Part shown: positions 34,401 to 44,534 of the stretch, in pieces
Layout of the letters: each line of letters begins with the position of its first letter
Position numbering within the stretch: the stretch's first letter is position 1
Origin: Paragorgia papillata
Lineage: Eukaryota > Cnidaria > Anthozoa > Scleralcyonacea > Coralliidae
Assembly: GCA_035771165.1 (NCBI GenBank)
Contig: JAWNZC010000100.1
Location: 1,901,001-1,965,000, forward strand
DNA: 64,000 nucleotides
Reading direction: 5' to 3'
Program-made: the position numbers and the translations under genes
The notes under the pieces: generated by a model
Seen by the model: the letters and a program-made list of their open reading frames with translations, nothing else
Databases searched by the model: none
What the model was told of the DNA's origin: nothing

Positions 34401-34852
34401 ACGTAGGCATGTGCATTCTAGACTTGAGCAAGACGCTGATGTATAACTTCCATTATAAATACATTAAAATGTAATACGGCGATAAAGGACAAGTATTTAT
34501 TTGACAACAGCGATTATCCAAAAGAGAGTCCATTCCACTTTTCTGAAAATATAAAAGTCATTGGGGCATTTAAAGACGAGCCATCAGTGAACTCTTACAG
34601 ATGTACTCTAACATGAAGGACAATGGGCAAGGCGAAAAGACGGCCAAGGGTATTAAGAAGGCTGCCATAAAGAAGCAAATAAGACGTGAGAATTACCGAG
34701 AGACGTTATTCGATGATAAGCAAATGCTTCATAACATGAAGACTATTAGAGGCGTTAGACATCAGATAAGCAGTTATATCATCAATAAAATATCGCTGTC
34801 ATGTTTTGACGATAAGAGGTTCATACTACAGGATGGGGTAAGAAGTCTATAG
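31489..34852 (+). pseudogene. Polinton DNA polymerase B (protein-primed type), broken, motif C deleted
   Basis: Family B polymerase that would replicate the Polinton. In order: broken N-terminus, the INIKNKDNECFRWCHIRHI region (about 31960-32020), a MITE insertion at 32134-32469, FPVYISKESNKSVINLLLI, the HYVLITDFNRFMYSQSKHK zinc-type segment, exonuclease motif I IYADFEAI (about 32840), exo II FHNLRGYDSHFIM (about 32975), then polymerase motif A YLDANNLYGWAMSQNLP (about 33714) and motif B KLMNNSVFGKTMEN (about 34205). The expected TDTDS motif C after KYIKM..YGDK (about 34470) is missing: the frame jumps to the C-terminal FSENIKVIGAFKDE region. Multiple stops and frameshifts also occur. Confidence 0.93.
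32134..32469. mobile_element. MITE in the polymerase gene, TA target, internal AATATAAGCCC tandem repeats
   Basis: TA at 32132-32133 and 32470-32471 flanks termini CCGTAAACCTCCGAATATAA and TTATATTCGGAGGTTTACGG. Inside, the word AATATAAGCCCACCCGT (and variants with CCCCCC) repeats at least eight times. The TA duplication and termini suggest a Tc1/mariner-like MITE. Removing it rejoins the polymerase reading. Confidence 0.85.
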
Positions 34853-34982
34853 CTTACGGTTACTATAGAATAATGAGATAGGATGGTGTAATTTAACCAA
34901 GCAATAGGATAAAACGCATCCAAATATTTGAGAAGATATATAGATCAATTTATTTTTGTATCAAGCGCTGGTCACCAGGCAA

Positions 34983-35160
34983 TGATACCAGGCTAACATT
35001 CCACGCTAAGTATCCACGCCAAGTATATCCACGCCAAGTAAGAAACTGCGCCTATACTGAAATTAGTATCAATATATAGATTCCAATATTTGTAAGCAGA
35101 TAACAGCAAACCACAATATACTGGGAAAAGCGTTCTAGTACCCCCAAGTGCTATACTACT
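34983..35160 (-). repeat. Polinton right terminal inverted repeat
   Basis: Inverted partner of 24070-24245. It carries a local triplication of CTTGGCGTGGATA-type words near 34995-35040 that the left copy lacks. Confidence 0.92.
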
Positions 35161-35203
35161 GTCATACATAATTATACTGTCATACATAATTATACTGTGC
35201 ATG
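35161..35203 (-). mobile_element. Penelope-like element fragment (piece 3 of the host copy)
   Basis: It starts with the Polinton target copy GTCATA and continues CATAATTATACTGT, matching the inverted 55886-55915. A 17-bp tandem duplication (GTCATACATAATTATACT) is unique to this copy. Confidence 0.8.
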
Positions 35204-35319
35204 ATCCCCGAGGCCGGGCGTAGGGCCGAAGGCCCGGAGCCCGGTGAGGGTGCTAATCTCGACATGAGTGTAGTCCACTTTACACGCGTGGAGAAAAAGC
35301 GAGGGAGACGAAATCTGGG

Positions 35320-35366
<47 letters not shown>

Positions 35367-36354
35367 TATATATATGTATGTATGGCACGGTGTCACGCGG
35401 TAAGAAAAGTTGGACACTGGTGACTAGCGACGAAGAAAACTATAAACTCTCAAACAAATAGTGTTTTGCTTTCGTTTATTTAAACGAAACGAAATGAAAT
35501 GGAGCACGAAGAAAAGGATACAAACAACCCGTTTAATATATCTTGAAGAGAAACCAGAGAACTTGAAGAAACCAAACGCCGTATGGTAAACAAAAACTCG
35601 ATCTGCAGTGTATGTAGCCCTGGTCTGAAGACACTCCGTGAGTCCATGGACGTCAAATAATCTTAAAGTATTTAACGGTAGGATTCTTGTTGTTTTCAAG
35701 TTTTCGCTTAACCTAAACAATATTCAGCTTCACGTTTTCGTGCTTTCCCTTTGCTCATCCAAACCATAAGTCAGCTTAACTAAAGCTAACTTAAAACACT
35801 ACCTTTAAGGCTTATATTAACCATGGTGGACGTGCATGCACTTTTTATTATTAAAAATACTCATGGGCTTTGTCGGTTTTCTTGGCTGTGTTTCGACTGA
35901 AACGTTTTCTTTTGAATTCTTCTTTCTGGAATCCGAATCTACTGAATTGTTTTTATCTCGAACTCTATTATAAATGTAATTTCTGAGCTGTTAATTACTT
36001 TTAATACTGCCTTTGCAAAATGTACATGCATAGAGAAGCCATTTAAAGGCTTGCTAAAATTAATCCCTTTTGAAACCTCCTAAAAAACAATATATTTTTT
36101 ACAACCAGAATTTAATAATGAAATCTAAGTTTTGCTTTGAGATGTTCAACTTTCATTAAATGATTTAAATCAGTTTTGTCATCCTATCGACCTATCCATA
36201 AATTGTATAATTTAATATCCCAAGGATTTAATATCATTTGTTTTTATATCTGTTTGTTTTTGTATTGGCTGTATATTAGGAGTGCTTATTTTAATCAGGG
36301 GGTGGGTGGGTGTTTTAAAAAAGCATGTAAAAGCGGGCGAGGGGTTGTTGCGTT
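35204..36354. mobile_element. Unidentified 1.15-kb insertion in the Penelope-like copy
   Basis: It interrupts the Penelope-like sequence and is flanked by CATG (35200-35203 and 36355-36358), possibly a 4-bp duplication. It contains a GC-rich left end, a (TA)n tract at 35329-35376 and no recognisable gene. It lacks clear inverted ends, so its class is unknown. Confidence 0.5.
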
Positions 36355-36358
36355 CATG

Positions 36359-36809
36359 TATTTCTAGTAATTATTTAAAGATGACAAGTACCTTAGAAGC
36401 TTTTGTCCCACGGTTAAGCAACGATTTCTGCCGATGGACACAGAGGGCTTCTTTAAATTGTAGCAATGACCAATGTACAGCTTTGTCTATTATTTCACGG
36501 TTGTGAAGGATTAGTTGTTATCAAATGGTAGGCTCGTTAAGATTAAGGAAGTTAGAAGGCAAATTTAACAAATTATTTGAATATTGAAACTGTTCACAAG
36601 AGTTAATGTGACTACGAATTTCAGAGTCGTTTTTGTGGGCGTGTTCTTTAACATTGGTAATCAGGCAGCGGTCAATTTTTCCAATATAGGAGGCATGGCA
36701 CCCAAGACAAGTAAGCTTGTCAACAGAGCTTTGTTGTTCTTTGGGAGCCCGATCTTTCAAGGATAAGAAGGTGTTCGAGTTAGTGGTGTCCCAAAGTGTG
36801 ATAAATTAA
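36359..36809 (-). pseudogene. Penelope-like element, GIY-YIG endonuclease and 3' end (piece 2)
   Basis: The minus frame 36760-36521 reads DKLTCLGCHASYIGK and IKEHAHKNDSEIRSHINSC-type sequence, the GIY-YIG endonuclease at the C-terminus of Penelope-like proteins (the first tyrosine motif is altered, the YIG is kept). It then continues with NLPSNFLNLNEPTI. The same segment is at 55540-55770 in the plus copy. It is cut at 36810 by the TTAA element. Confidence 0.88.
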
Positions 36810-37560
36810 AGTGCCTATCTCAGGGTTGGGGATTTTACATATTTAGGATATTTGGAACATTTTAAGAAGGTTTGTAATATACTTTTTTTTCTCTAAAATT
36901 TCATCTTCATGAAGTTTTTTGCTGTTAAAGTTGACGATTTTGACGATGGCCGGGAAAATATTTTACTGGGTTCTAGCCGCCGGAAATGACGTAGAAGCAG
37001 GGAGACCTTCTCAGACAGTAAGAGTGTTTACATCGGGAGTTTACGGGTCACCTTGGATTTTACCTGGATTTATTCAGGTTATTTCGTCGGAAATTCTTTT
37101 ACAAAATATGCCAAACAGGTGCGTAGTGTTTTTACTCTCGAATGAACCCAGTTGATACGCTAGAATAGCGCTGTATGCTATTTATTTTTTTGCGACAATA
37201 ACGATGAACTATCTCGACTCACGGGAGGCGAAGAAGACAAGGATAGCTTAGTGTGAAAAGAACGCCGATTTCGTCAAAGATAAAGGTGTGAAATGAACGC
37301 CGACATCTACTTCTGTAACCTGTTCGTGGTTCGAAGTAGTTTCAACGGGAATATTTGGTACTAAGACTATTCACAGCAGTTTATCACGAGGAAAACCCGT
37401 CAGTGTGGAGACAACACAACAAAACGACAACAATAGAGCGTGTTTTTCCGGAAAGACACAAGAACTTGTGCATGTCATCAGTCTCATATTTCTTTTTATC
37501 GAAGTATTGTTTCCGTTCGATCTTCGATCAAGAATATATCGAAATATACTTGACTTGGTA

Positions 37561-37835
37561 ATGTCGTCTACCTCTGGTTCTAATGCTGATAGCCAAAATG
37601 ACTAGACTAGGATGTACACATTATTCCGGGATACGTAATCGAGATCGAAGACGAAGTAAAACTGTCTAGGCCATTACCTGAAGACGAATCATGAAAATGC
37701 ATTGTCAAGCCGTATGAAGACGAGTCGATTGCAGATGAATTTAGGATCGCAAATTTAATGAGGAAATGCGACTTGAAAAATATCTTCTACCATGGCTATA
37801 AATTCGCTTTGCGGGGAACAATAAGGTGAACGATT
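37561..37835 (+). pseudogene. Possible exon in the left arm of the TTAA element (mirrored at 38715-38915)
   Basis: A broken frame starts MSSTSGSNADSQND and continues, across a shift, with IEIEDEVKLS, then EDES and CIVKPYEDES. The mirrored minus-strand copy (38915-38715) reads the same string with EGESVADEIWVV and ends KFAFEGHDK before GTAAAT, a possible splice donor. Shared coding-like text in both arms suggests a real ancestral first exon. The family is not identified. Confidence 0.4.
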
Positions 37836-38923
37836 TGTAAGTTATGAAAGTTTCCTTTATCAGTGAATTTATGTTTACGTTTTATCGAATGTTGTATACT
37901 GGCATGCCATATTTGCAATTGGCCATATTTGCTAAGACAAAATTGTATGCTGTCAAAGCCAAATGATTCGCATGTTTTTATTCGTTATGTATCATCTGGT
38001 TACTGCGTCTAGCGGGTTGCAAATATCGAAATATTGACGAGGCAAAGTATAAATAGAACATACGGAAAGCAGGTAGATATTGTCAGTGTTGATTAATAGA
38101 ATACTCGTTCGCTTTCCGATTTCCACTTGCGTCTTGCGAATGAACCAGCTGCGCACAATTCACTAGGCTAAAAGAATTGCCTCGTTCTTCAAAATTGCCA
38201 CAATTCACTGCTCGTCCAATTCGATAAACAACAACAAATGTGCGATTTCATCTTCAAACTTGAAGAAATTGACTCTGTGCGTATACTGTCGCGTGCAAGT
38301 TCAAATTTCAAAAGTGAATGCAAATATTCCATTAATCTATAATCAACAGACAGTTCCTACCTTGTTTTCTGTACTGATCTTTTATTTGATAGTTTATCTT
38401 GTCAATTTTTCGATGTAAGTGTCCCGCTAGACGTAGTGACCAGATTTCCAGGCAAACAAGAGTATTAAAGAACTTGATCACTGTTATTAACCGTTTCAAT
38501 GCAAGCTTTGATTTACTGACATTCCTTCGCATTCGCAAGCAGTTCAGTGTCAGAGGAATATCGAATACAATTAAACATGCGAATCATTTGGCTTTCATGA
38601 CAGCATACAATTTTTTTGTTTTAGCAAATGCGTGTATAGAACACTGCAAATAAAACGTAAACATAAATTCACTGATAAAAACAATTTGCAATTAAACTTG
38701 CAATTAAACCAATCATTTACCTTATCGTGTCCCTCAAAAGCGAATTTGTAGCCGTCGTCCCAAAGACATTTTTCACGTTGCATTTGCTCATTATGATTTA
38801 CGACCCAAATTTCATCGGCAACCGACTCGCCTTCATACGGTTGACAATGCATTCAGATGATTCGTCTTCAGGTATGGCCACATTGGAAGACAGTTTTACT
38901 TCGTCTTCGATCTCGATTATAAA

Positions 38924-39130
38924 AAAAGGTGTGTTTTGAAACACACCTTAGTGTGTTTTGAAACACACTAAGGTGTGTTATTTTAACACACCTTATCAGA
39001 AAAATAATCAATTACACATCTTGGTGTGTTACAAAACACACATTGGTGTGTTGGATAACACACCTATGTGTGTTGAATAACACACCCGGGTGTGTTATTT
39101 GACACACCTTGTTATAACACACCTTTGCAT
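38924..39130. repeat. Array of palindromic AAGGTGTGTT/AACACACCTT units, left
   Basis: About seven inverted pairs, each AGGTGTGTT and AACACACCT separated by 3-7 bases, follow one another (for example AAGGTGTGTTATTTTAACAC). Several spacers differ, so this is not a simple satellite. Confidence 0.85.
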
Positions 39131-39172
39131 GCGAGGTGTCTTAATAGACAATTCCCATTATAGCAAAGCATC

Positions 39173-39449
39173 ATGGGAAATGTGGTAGGCTTCACTTGCA
39201 GGCGAAATGGCCGCCGCGAAGCAAGCATTTTGCTTGTGAGAAGAATGGATTCTTTTAAGCACATTTTTTGTAGCGCAGGAGAATTTCGAAAAGGGCAATG
39301 TATTTGTGGGACTATAAAGAACGTTGTGTGCCAAAGACAGCGAAATCAGAGCAGAAATGGACGAGAAAATTGCTATAGAGCTATTGAAGGAGTGAAGAAT
39401 ATGCGAGTAAATACGTTCCAGAAGGGAGGTTTCTCTCGACGTTTTCAGG
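39173..39449 (+). CDS. Unidentified exon-like ORF, mirrored at about 43707-43983
   Basis: An open frame of about 92 codons ends at TTTTCAG|GTGAGTAAG, a near-perfect splice donor. Its inverted copy in the other arm keeps the frame and a donor (TTCGG|GTGAGTAAG). The text, with SFKHIFCSAGEF and QCICGTIKNVV, has several cysteines but matches no family I know. Both frames of each copy run past the donor, so the true exon frame is uncertain. Confidence 0.35.
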
Positions 39450-39792
39450 TGAGTAAGCTTAGTGAACATAGGACAGCTCATCATTTTGCCTCACAGACAT
39501 GTGTGTGTTGTTGTTCTATCGCGATCTCGTGTTTTCTGAATTACCAAGTGTTCTGTAATGATTTTTTCGTTTGTTGAAATTGACAACTTTTGGCGACGAT
39601 GTCTGTCATTCGTTCGATTAAGCATGTCCCCTCTGAAGACAATGTTTTTAAAGAGTCTTTACATTTTTTGGCGCGGAAACAACCCGGTTTTATCGGCAAC
39701 GGCACTGGCACTTTGTAAAAACACCAAGAAGAAAGCGAAGAAAGCACTTTTGCCTGGGTTTCTACTGTTGTTTTTGATTTCTATTCTGTTTC

Positions 39793-41099
39793 CAGGGGCG
39801 GATCTAGAGCAAAGTCTGACTGTTGCAAAATATTGACGACACCATTCTAGGGGGGTCCGGGGGCATGCTTCCCCCCGAAAATTTTTGAAATTTCAAACCC
39901 CGGAAACGGCATTTCCCGCATTTTGAGTGAAGATTCCAGCTAATTCTGCAGCAGGCGCAATTCAAATTTCACACAAGAATAAAGAGCCAAATACGACAAT
40001 ATTTGTTAATATTGGATTTATATTAAAAATCTACCAATAAAAACTGTTGACAACAATATCTGTTTGTGTAAAATATGACTGTTTGATAATATATTTATTG
40101 ATCAACATACCTAGTACTCGTCTATTAGTTCTACGCAAGCAGCACGTTGACTGCAACGTTAAAGATTAACGTTTATTAAATAAATATAATACTGTGTCTT
40201 ACTCACTACATATGTGACTGAGAATGAATTCGCGTTCAATCATATAAATACACACAAAGGCTGATCTCAGTCTAATTTGCATATTTTATTATTCAAATAA
40301 TAACCCAGGCAATTTATTATTCATGAGCTTCACATACCTCACTGCGTTGTGCTTTGAAGAGCGCAATTCTTGGCTGCGCGGGAACTGCAACTTCGAATAG
40401 TTAATACACAAACATACACGGCGAGGATCATCCTTCTTTCTTTCAAATTCGCTCTTAAGACATTTCTCACAGTAACGCTTAAGAACAATCAACTCATCCT
40501 CCTTTTCCTTAGGAGAATAACTCATATCATCCAAAACACGCAACAGTTGCTGTAAAACGTTGTTGGACGCAAATACGCAATGGTGAACAGAAGCCAAGGG
40601 AACGAACGAGTAATTACATCACATCATAGTCTAATCATCGGAGATTTCGTCGCTCTAGTGAACTGTAGCGGAAGTTCATGAAATGCAGAAAACGTGACCT
40701 AAATCTGACGTGTTGATTGGTTTGCTACAGTCAACTGTAGCGGCTACAGTCCAAATTTAGCACAACTATAGCCGTCGTAACACATCGCCACCACCTCGGA
40801 ATGCGCCTTTGCGCGATGCATTCTATAGTGAGAGAAACATGAGCTGACAATGCAGTTCAGATCAATTACGGGCAGGCTCAATGGGCACAGCAGGTTTGTA
40901 GGTTGTGCGCCCGGCAATAATTTATATAACGCGCGCATGAATGCCTGAAATGGTGGTTTTGAACTTTGGAAAAGCTGAATATTAGTGACATATTATGCAG
41001 ATGGTGTTAATTTAATGTTAATTTAATTTAATCATATTTTTTTCGGGAAAATCTGACTGTAGCATTCGCTACAGTTGCTACAGTCTAGATCCGCTCCTG
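39793..41099. mobile_element. CAGGGGCGGATCTAG element (copy B), 5-bp target duplication GTTTC
   Basis: Termini CAGGGGCGGATCTAGA and TCTAGATCCGCTCCTG enclose 1307 bp. GTTTC flanks it at 39788-39792 and 41100-41104. The other palindrome arm near 43365-43380 has the empty site (one GTTTC, inverted), which proves the ends. It shares GGGGGTCCGGGGGCAT-type and TGTAGC-type words with copy J at 58364. Confidence 0.93.
40289..40597 (-). CDS. Conserved first-exon ORF of the copy B family
   Basis: 102 codons, charged, with NNVLQQLLR, SYSPKEKEDEL, LKRYCEKCLKSEF and SKLQFPRSQE. Copy J (58364-59932) has a damaged plus-strand version at about 58962-59200 (SNSVLQQLLR, AYCEKCLTAEF, VKLQFPRSQE). In both, GTGAG|GTATRWG follows VRY, suggesting a splice donor. 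Conservation between two copies indicates past coding function. The cysteine pair may bind metal. Not recognised; perhaps the N-terminal exon of a hAT-type transposase. Confidence 0.55.
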   Translation of the reverse strand: MASVHHCVFASNNVLQQLLRVLDDMSYSPKEKEDELIVLKRYCEKCLKSEFERKKDDPRRVCLCINYSKLQFPRSQELRSSKHNAVRYVKLMNNKLPGLLFE

Positions 41100-41260
41100 G
41101 TTTCCTTTGTTTTGGTCGGTTCATATCCTGTCAAATAAACCAGTAGGTTCTAGAACTATTATAGGCTGTAAATATATATTCATAACTATAAATTCGTTTA
41201 AAACGTTGAAAATTTACCGAGTTTTGTTGCTGTGTTGTAGGCAACAAGCTTTGTAAAACA

Positions 41261-41526
41261 CAAGGGGTGGTGCCAGGGGGGCAGGGGTGCTACACCCCCT
41301 ATTGGGGAACCATAGCCCCCCCCCAGGCCCCATCGGGGAAAACTTACCAAGTTGTCAGGGAATCTGAAAGGAAAATTGTATTTTTGTCAATGGGCAAAGA
41401 ACTTTTTAACTGATTAAGCCAGACAAGTAATTAATGCTTTTGTGAAATAAAACTCCAAATCCCCCTACTAGCCCCCCTGTTAGGGACCTTAGCCCCTGTG
41501 TCAGGGAATTCTTGGCACCACCCCTG
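41261..41526. mobile_element. hAT-type MITE, 8-bp duplication GTAAAACA (left-arm copy)
   Basis: Termini CAAGGGGTGGTGCCA and TGGCACCACCCCTG with GTAAAACA at 41253-41260 and 41527-41534. 266 bp, with GC-rich blocks of GGCCCCATCGGGG type. The same insertion is in the mirror arm at 42293-43212. Confidence 0.88.
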
Positions 41527-41802
41527 GTAAAACAGTGACTTGGAAATTATAATTTAAGGCTATAGATAGTCTATAAACTCTGTACAACATTCTTTAATCA
41601 GATTTTTCTCAGTGTTCTCTCCATTGATAATATAGACTGTAGACAAATTTTAGTAGTAGTTTTATAAATCTTGATAATTAATATTAAAATTTTTAGGTAG
41701 GTACTGTATATAAATCTGTAAATAGTGAATTGTAAAATATATAATTATATAACTCATATATAACTGTAAATAGGAAATAGGTTTTAGTATTAATTTATAA
41801 AA

Positions 41803-42004
41803 TGGATAATGAACCATGTACTTCAATGGAATCAGACAAAGAATTGACAACTTTAGGAGCCAAAGGAACTACATCTTCAGAAAGGAAGAGAAAAGGAGGT
41901 GGAATATCTTACTGTATTCCTACATGTACATGATAGCAACACAAAATGAAATCCAGAACTTTCATTTTACCAATTTCCAACTGACAGAAAAAATTTCCAA
42001 CTGA
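41803..42004 (+). pseudogene. Weak THAP-like exon fragment in the palindrome loop
   Basis: An ATG at 41803 opens MDNEPCTSMESDKE and reaches a lysine/arginine patch and CIPTC, then a stop. In the next frame NEIQNFHFTNF follows. A CxxxC followed by an FHxFP-like string is how THAP DNA-binding domains begin, and these occur in several DNA transposases. The evidence is slim: no downstream AVPTIF-type motif is seen. Confidence 0.25.
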
Positions 42005-42292
42005 GAAAGATCATTGTGGTTGCTCCATTGAAGTACATGGTTCATTATCCATTTTATAAATTAATACTAAAACCTATTTCCTATTTACAGATATATATAT
42101 ATATGAGTTATTGATATGCTTTTATGTAATTATATATTTTATAATTTACTATTTACAGATTTACACTGTATGTACAGTATCTACTATATTATCTACAGAG
42201 AGAACAATGAGTAAAATTTGATTAAAGGATGTTGTACAGAGTTTATAGACTATCTATAGCCTTAAATTATAATTTCCAAGTCACTGTTTTAC

Positions 42293-43212
42293 CAGGGGTG
42301 GTGCCAAGAATTCCCCGACACAGTGGCTAGTAGGGAGATGTTCTCCAGAAAATTTGAATGCCTAGAATAGCTTCTCAGGGTGAAATTATCTGTGTTTCTA
42401 CACAAGTTTTATTTCAATTCACTATGAAAGTATTACCATAGCTGACCGGGTAAGCGCCCTCCCCAGTACACTGGGAAACTGATTTCCCAGTGTACCAAGG
42501 AGGCACTGGGAATGAGGATGGCACCCTCCCCCACAATGTTTTAATTTTTGTTAAAGGTAGGCGCTTACATCTTACATGAGCAGTGGGTGCTTACATGAGC
42601 AAAATGTGCCTTATATGAAAAACCAATTTTACATGTTTTAAGTCAACACAACACTCTGAAATATATATGAAAACAAACAAAACCATTTTAATACTCTTAA
42701 TTATTAATATATTGAAACAAACAAAACTATATTACAAAATATGAATTTAAAAATATGTGTTTATATGGTATAAAAGTCTATAATAGATCATGTTCGTCAA
42801 ACCCATCAAAGCCTGAATCTGAGTCCAAGTCAAACAATATGTCCCCAAGTTCTCCAGGTAGGTCGCCTTTGTCTAATGCAGGAAAGTTGTCTGAAACAAG
42901 ATCATCTTTGGTGCCTTTGTGAAGATGTGGTCAGTTGTACTGAGAGAATGTTTAAAAATAGCCTGGAAAATTACTTTTTCCTTAAACAGGGGGGTGGGTG
43001 CTTGCTTCAAATGGGCACTTACCTGGTCAACTATGGTAATTATTTGTCTGGCTTAATCAGTTAAAAAGTTCTTTGCCCATTGACAAAAATACAATTTTCC
43101 TTTCAGATTCCCTGACAACTTGGTAAGTTTTCCCCGATGGGGCCTGGCGGGGGGGGGGGGGGGGGCTATGGTTCCCCAATAGGGGGTGTAGCACCCCTGG
43201 CACCACCCCTTG
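42293..43212. mobile_element. hAT-type MITE (right-arm copy), itself split by a second MITE
   Basis: It mirrors 41261-41526, with TGTTTTAC at 42285-42292 and 43213-43220 as the 8-bp duplication in inverse. It is enlarged by the insertion at 42436-43036. A run of about 19 G occurs near 43150. Confidence 0.88.
42436..43036. mobile_element. TA-target MITE with CCATAGCTGACCGGGTAAG termini
   Basis: 601 bp with termini CCATAGCTGACCGGGTAAGC and GCACTTACCTGGTCAACTATGG (inverted similar, about 25 bp), flanked by TA at 42434-42435 and 43037-43038. The mirror arm has the uninterrupted site with a single TA (inverted, near 41425-41435), so the duplication is proved as TA. Tc1/mariner-like by inference. 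Confidence 0.88.
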
Positions 43213-44135
43213 TGTTTTACAAAGCTTGTTGCCTACAACACAGCAACAAAACTCGGTAAATTTTCAACGTTTTAAACGAATTTATAGTTATGAATATATA
43301 TTTACAGCCTATAATAGTTCTAGAACCTACTGGTTTATTTGACAGGATATGAACCGACCAAAACAAAGGAAACAGAATAGAAATCAAAAACAACAGTAGA
43401 AACCCAGGCAAAAGTGCTTTCTTCGCTTTCTTCTTGGTGTTTTTACAAAGTGCCAGTGCCGTTGCCGATAAAACCGGGTTGTTTCCGCGCCAAAAAATGT
43501 AAAGACTCTTTAAAAACATTGTCTTCAGAGGGGACATGCTTAATCGAACGAATGACAGACATCGTCGCCAAAAGTTGTCAATTTCAACAAACGAAAAAAT
43601 CATTACAGAACACTTGGTAATTCAGAAAACACGAGATCGCGATAGAACAACAACACACACATGTCTGTGAGGCAAAATGATGAGCTGTCCTATGTTCACT
43701 AAGCTTACTCACCCGAAAACGTCGAGAGAAACCTCCCTTCTGGAACGTATTTACTCGCATATTCTTCACTCCTTCAATAGCTCTATAGCAATTTTCTCGT
43801 CCATTTCTGCTCTGATTTCGCTGTCTTTGGCACACAACGTTCTTTATAGTCCCACAAATACATTGCCCTTTTCGAAATTCTCCTGCGCTACAAAAAATGT
43901 GCTTAAAAGAATCCATTCTTCTCACAAGCAAAATGCTCGCTTCGCGACGGCCATTTCGCCTGCAAGCAGGGTTGCCAGGTCCAGCAAGGGCTTGGAGCCA
44001 AATATGATTTGAAAAGTAGCCAAATTTGGTAAAAAGAGGCCAAACTTCCGTTTTTAGCACCTACGCTGTCCGGTACTGGGGCTGGTAGCCTGCAGGTCGT
44101 ACCCAGTGCTTTTTTTGTTGTTGTGTGAGTTGTGC

Positions 44136-44245
44136 AGCTTCGTACCCAGGCGCTAAAGAGAAGAGCTAAGCGCGCGTGGGGCTTGGATCGGAATCTGTGC
44201 TAAGCGCGCTCAGATCTTCTCTTTAGCGCCTGGGTACGAGGCTGT
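44136..44245. repeat. Foldback with GTACCCAGGCGCTAAAGAGA arms
   Basis: CGTACCCAGGCGCTAAAGAG is mirrored by CTCTTTAGCGCCTGGGTACG around a GCGCG-rich loop. It lies between the hAT terminus and the transposase 3' end. Confidence 0.8.
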
Positions 44246-44534
44246 GAGTTGTGTGAGTGAGGTTGTGGTTCATAGAATCGAAAAGGTAATCTAACAAACA
44301 CGTAACAAACGTTTGTATTTTAATGAGAAACGAAACCTTTAACAATAATAAAAATATTTTGTAGAACTTATAATCTTATTAGCAATGGTACAGTATGAAT
44401 CATGACTGTAGCTTGTATACAGGCTAGTATTTGGTATACTATTTACATTTGTAGATTGTTGTCTAATGTAAATCAACTCTAATATCATTGTTTTGTCCCG
44501 TATAAATGATAGTTTATTTTTATACCCTCTTATC

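Larger units (their letters stand above)
24070..35160. mobile_element. Polinton/Maverick transposon, 11.1 kb, degraded
   Basis: Terminal inverted repeats of about 175 bp start AGTAGTATAGCACTTGGGG (left) and end CCCCAAGTGCTATACTACT (right), flanked by the 6-bp duplication GTCATA at 24064-24069 and 35161-35166. Terminal AG/CT and a 6-bp target site are hallmarks of Polintons. Genes: integrase, small acidic protein, membrane protein, capsid-like protein, packaging ATPase and a hypothetical on the minus strand; DNA polymerase B on the plus strand. All show breaks. Polintons are self-synthesising, virus-like transposons. The empty target is seen in the Penelope-like copy near 55910. Confidence 0.95.

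Noticed and set aside
36919..37155. ORF with YWVLAAGNDVEAGRPSQTV, mirrored at 53456-53638
   Set aside because: It is kept in both arms only because the arms are inverted copies. No domain, and it sits close to the terminal repeat, so non-coding transposon sequence is likelier.
38924..39130. CRISPR-like array
   Set aside because: Units are short, palindromic and variable in spacing, the genome is eukaryotic and there are no cas genes. Transposon-end repeats explain it.
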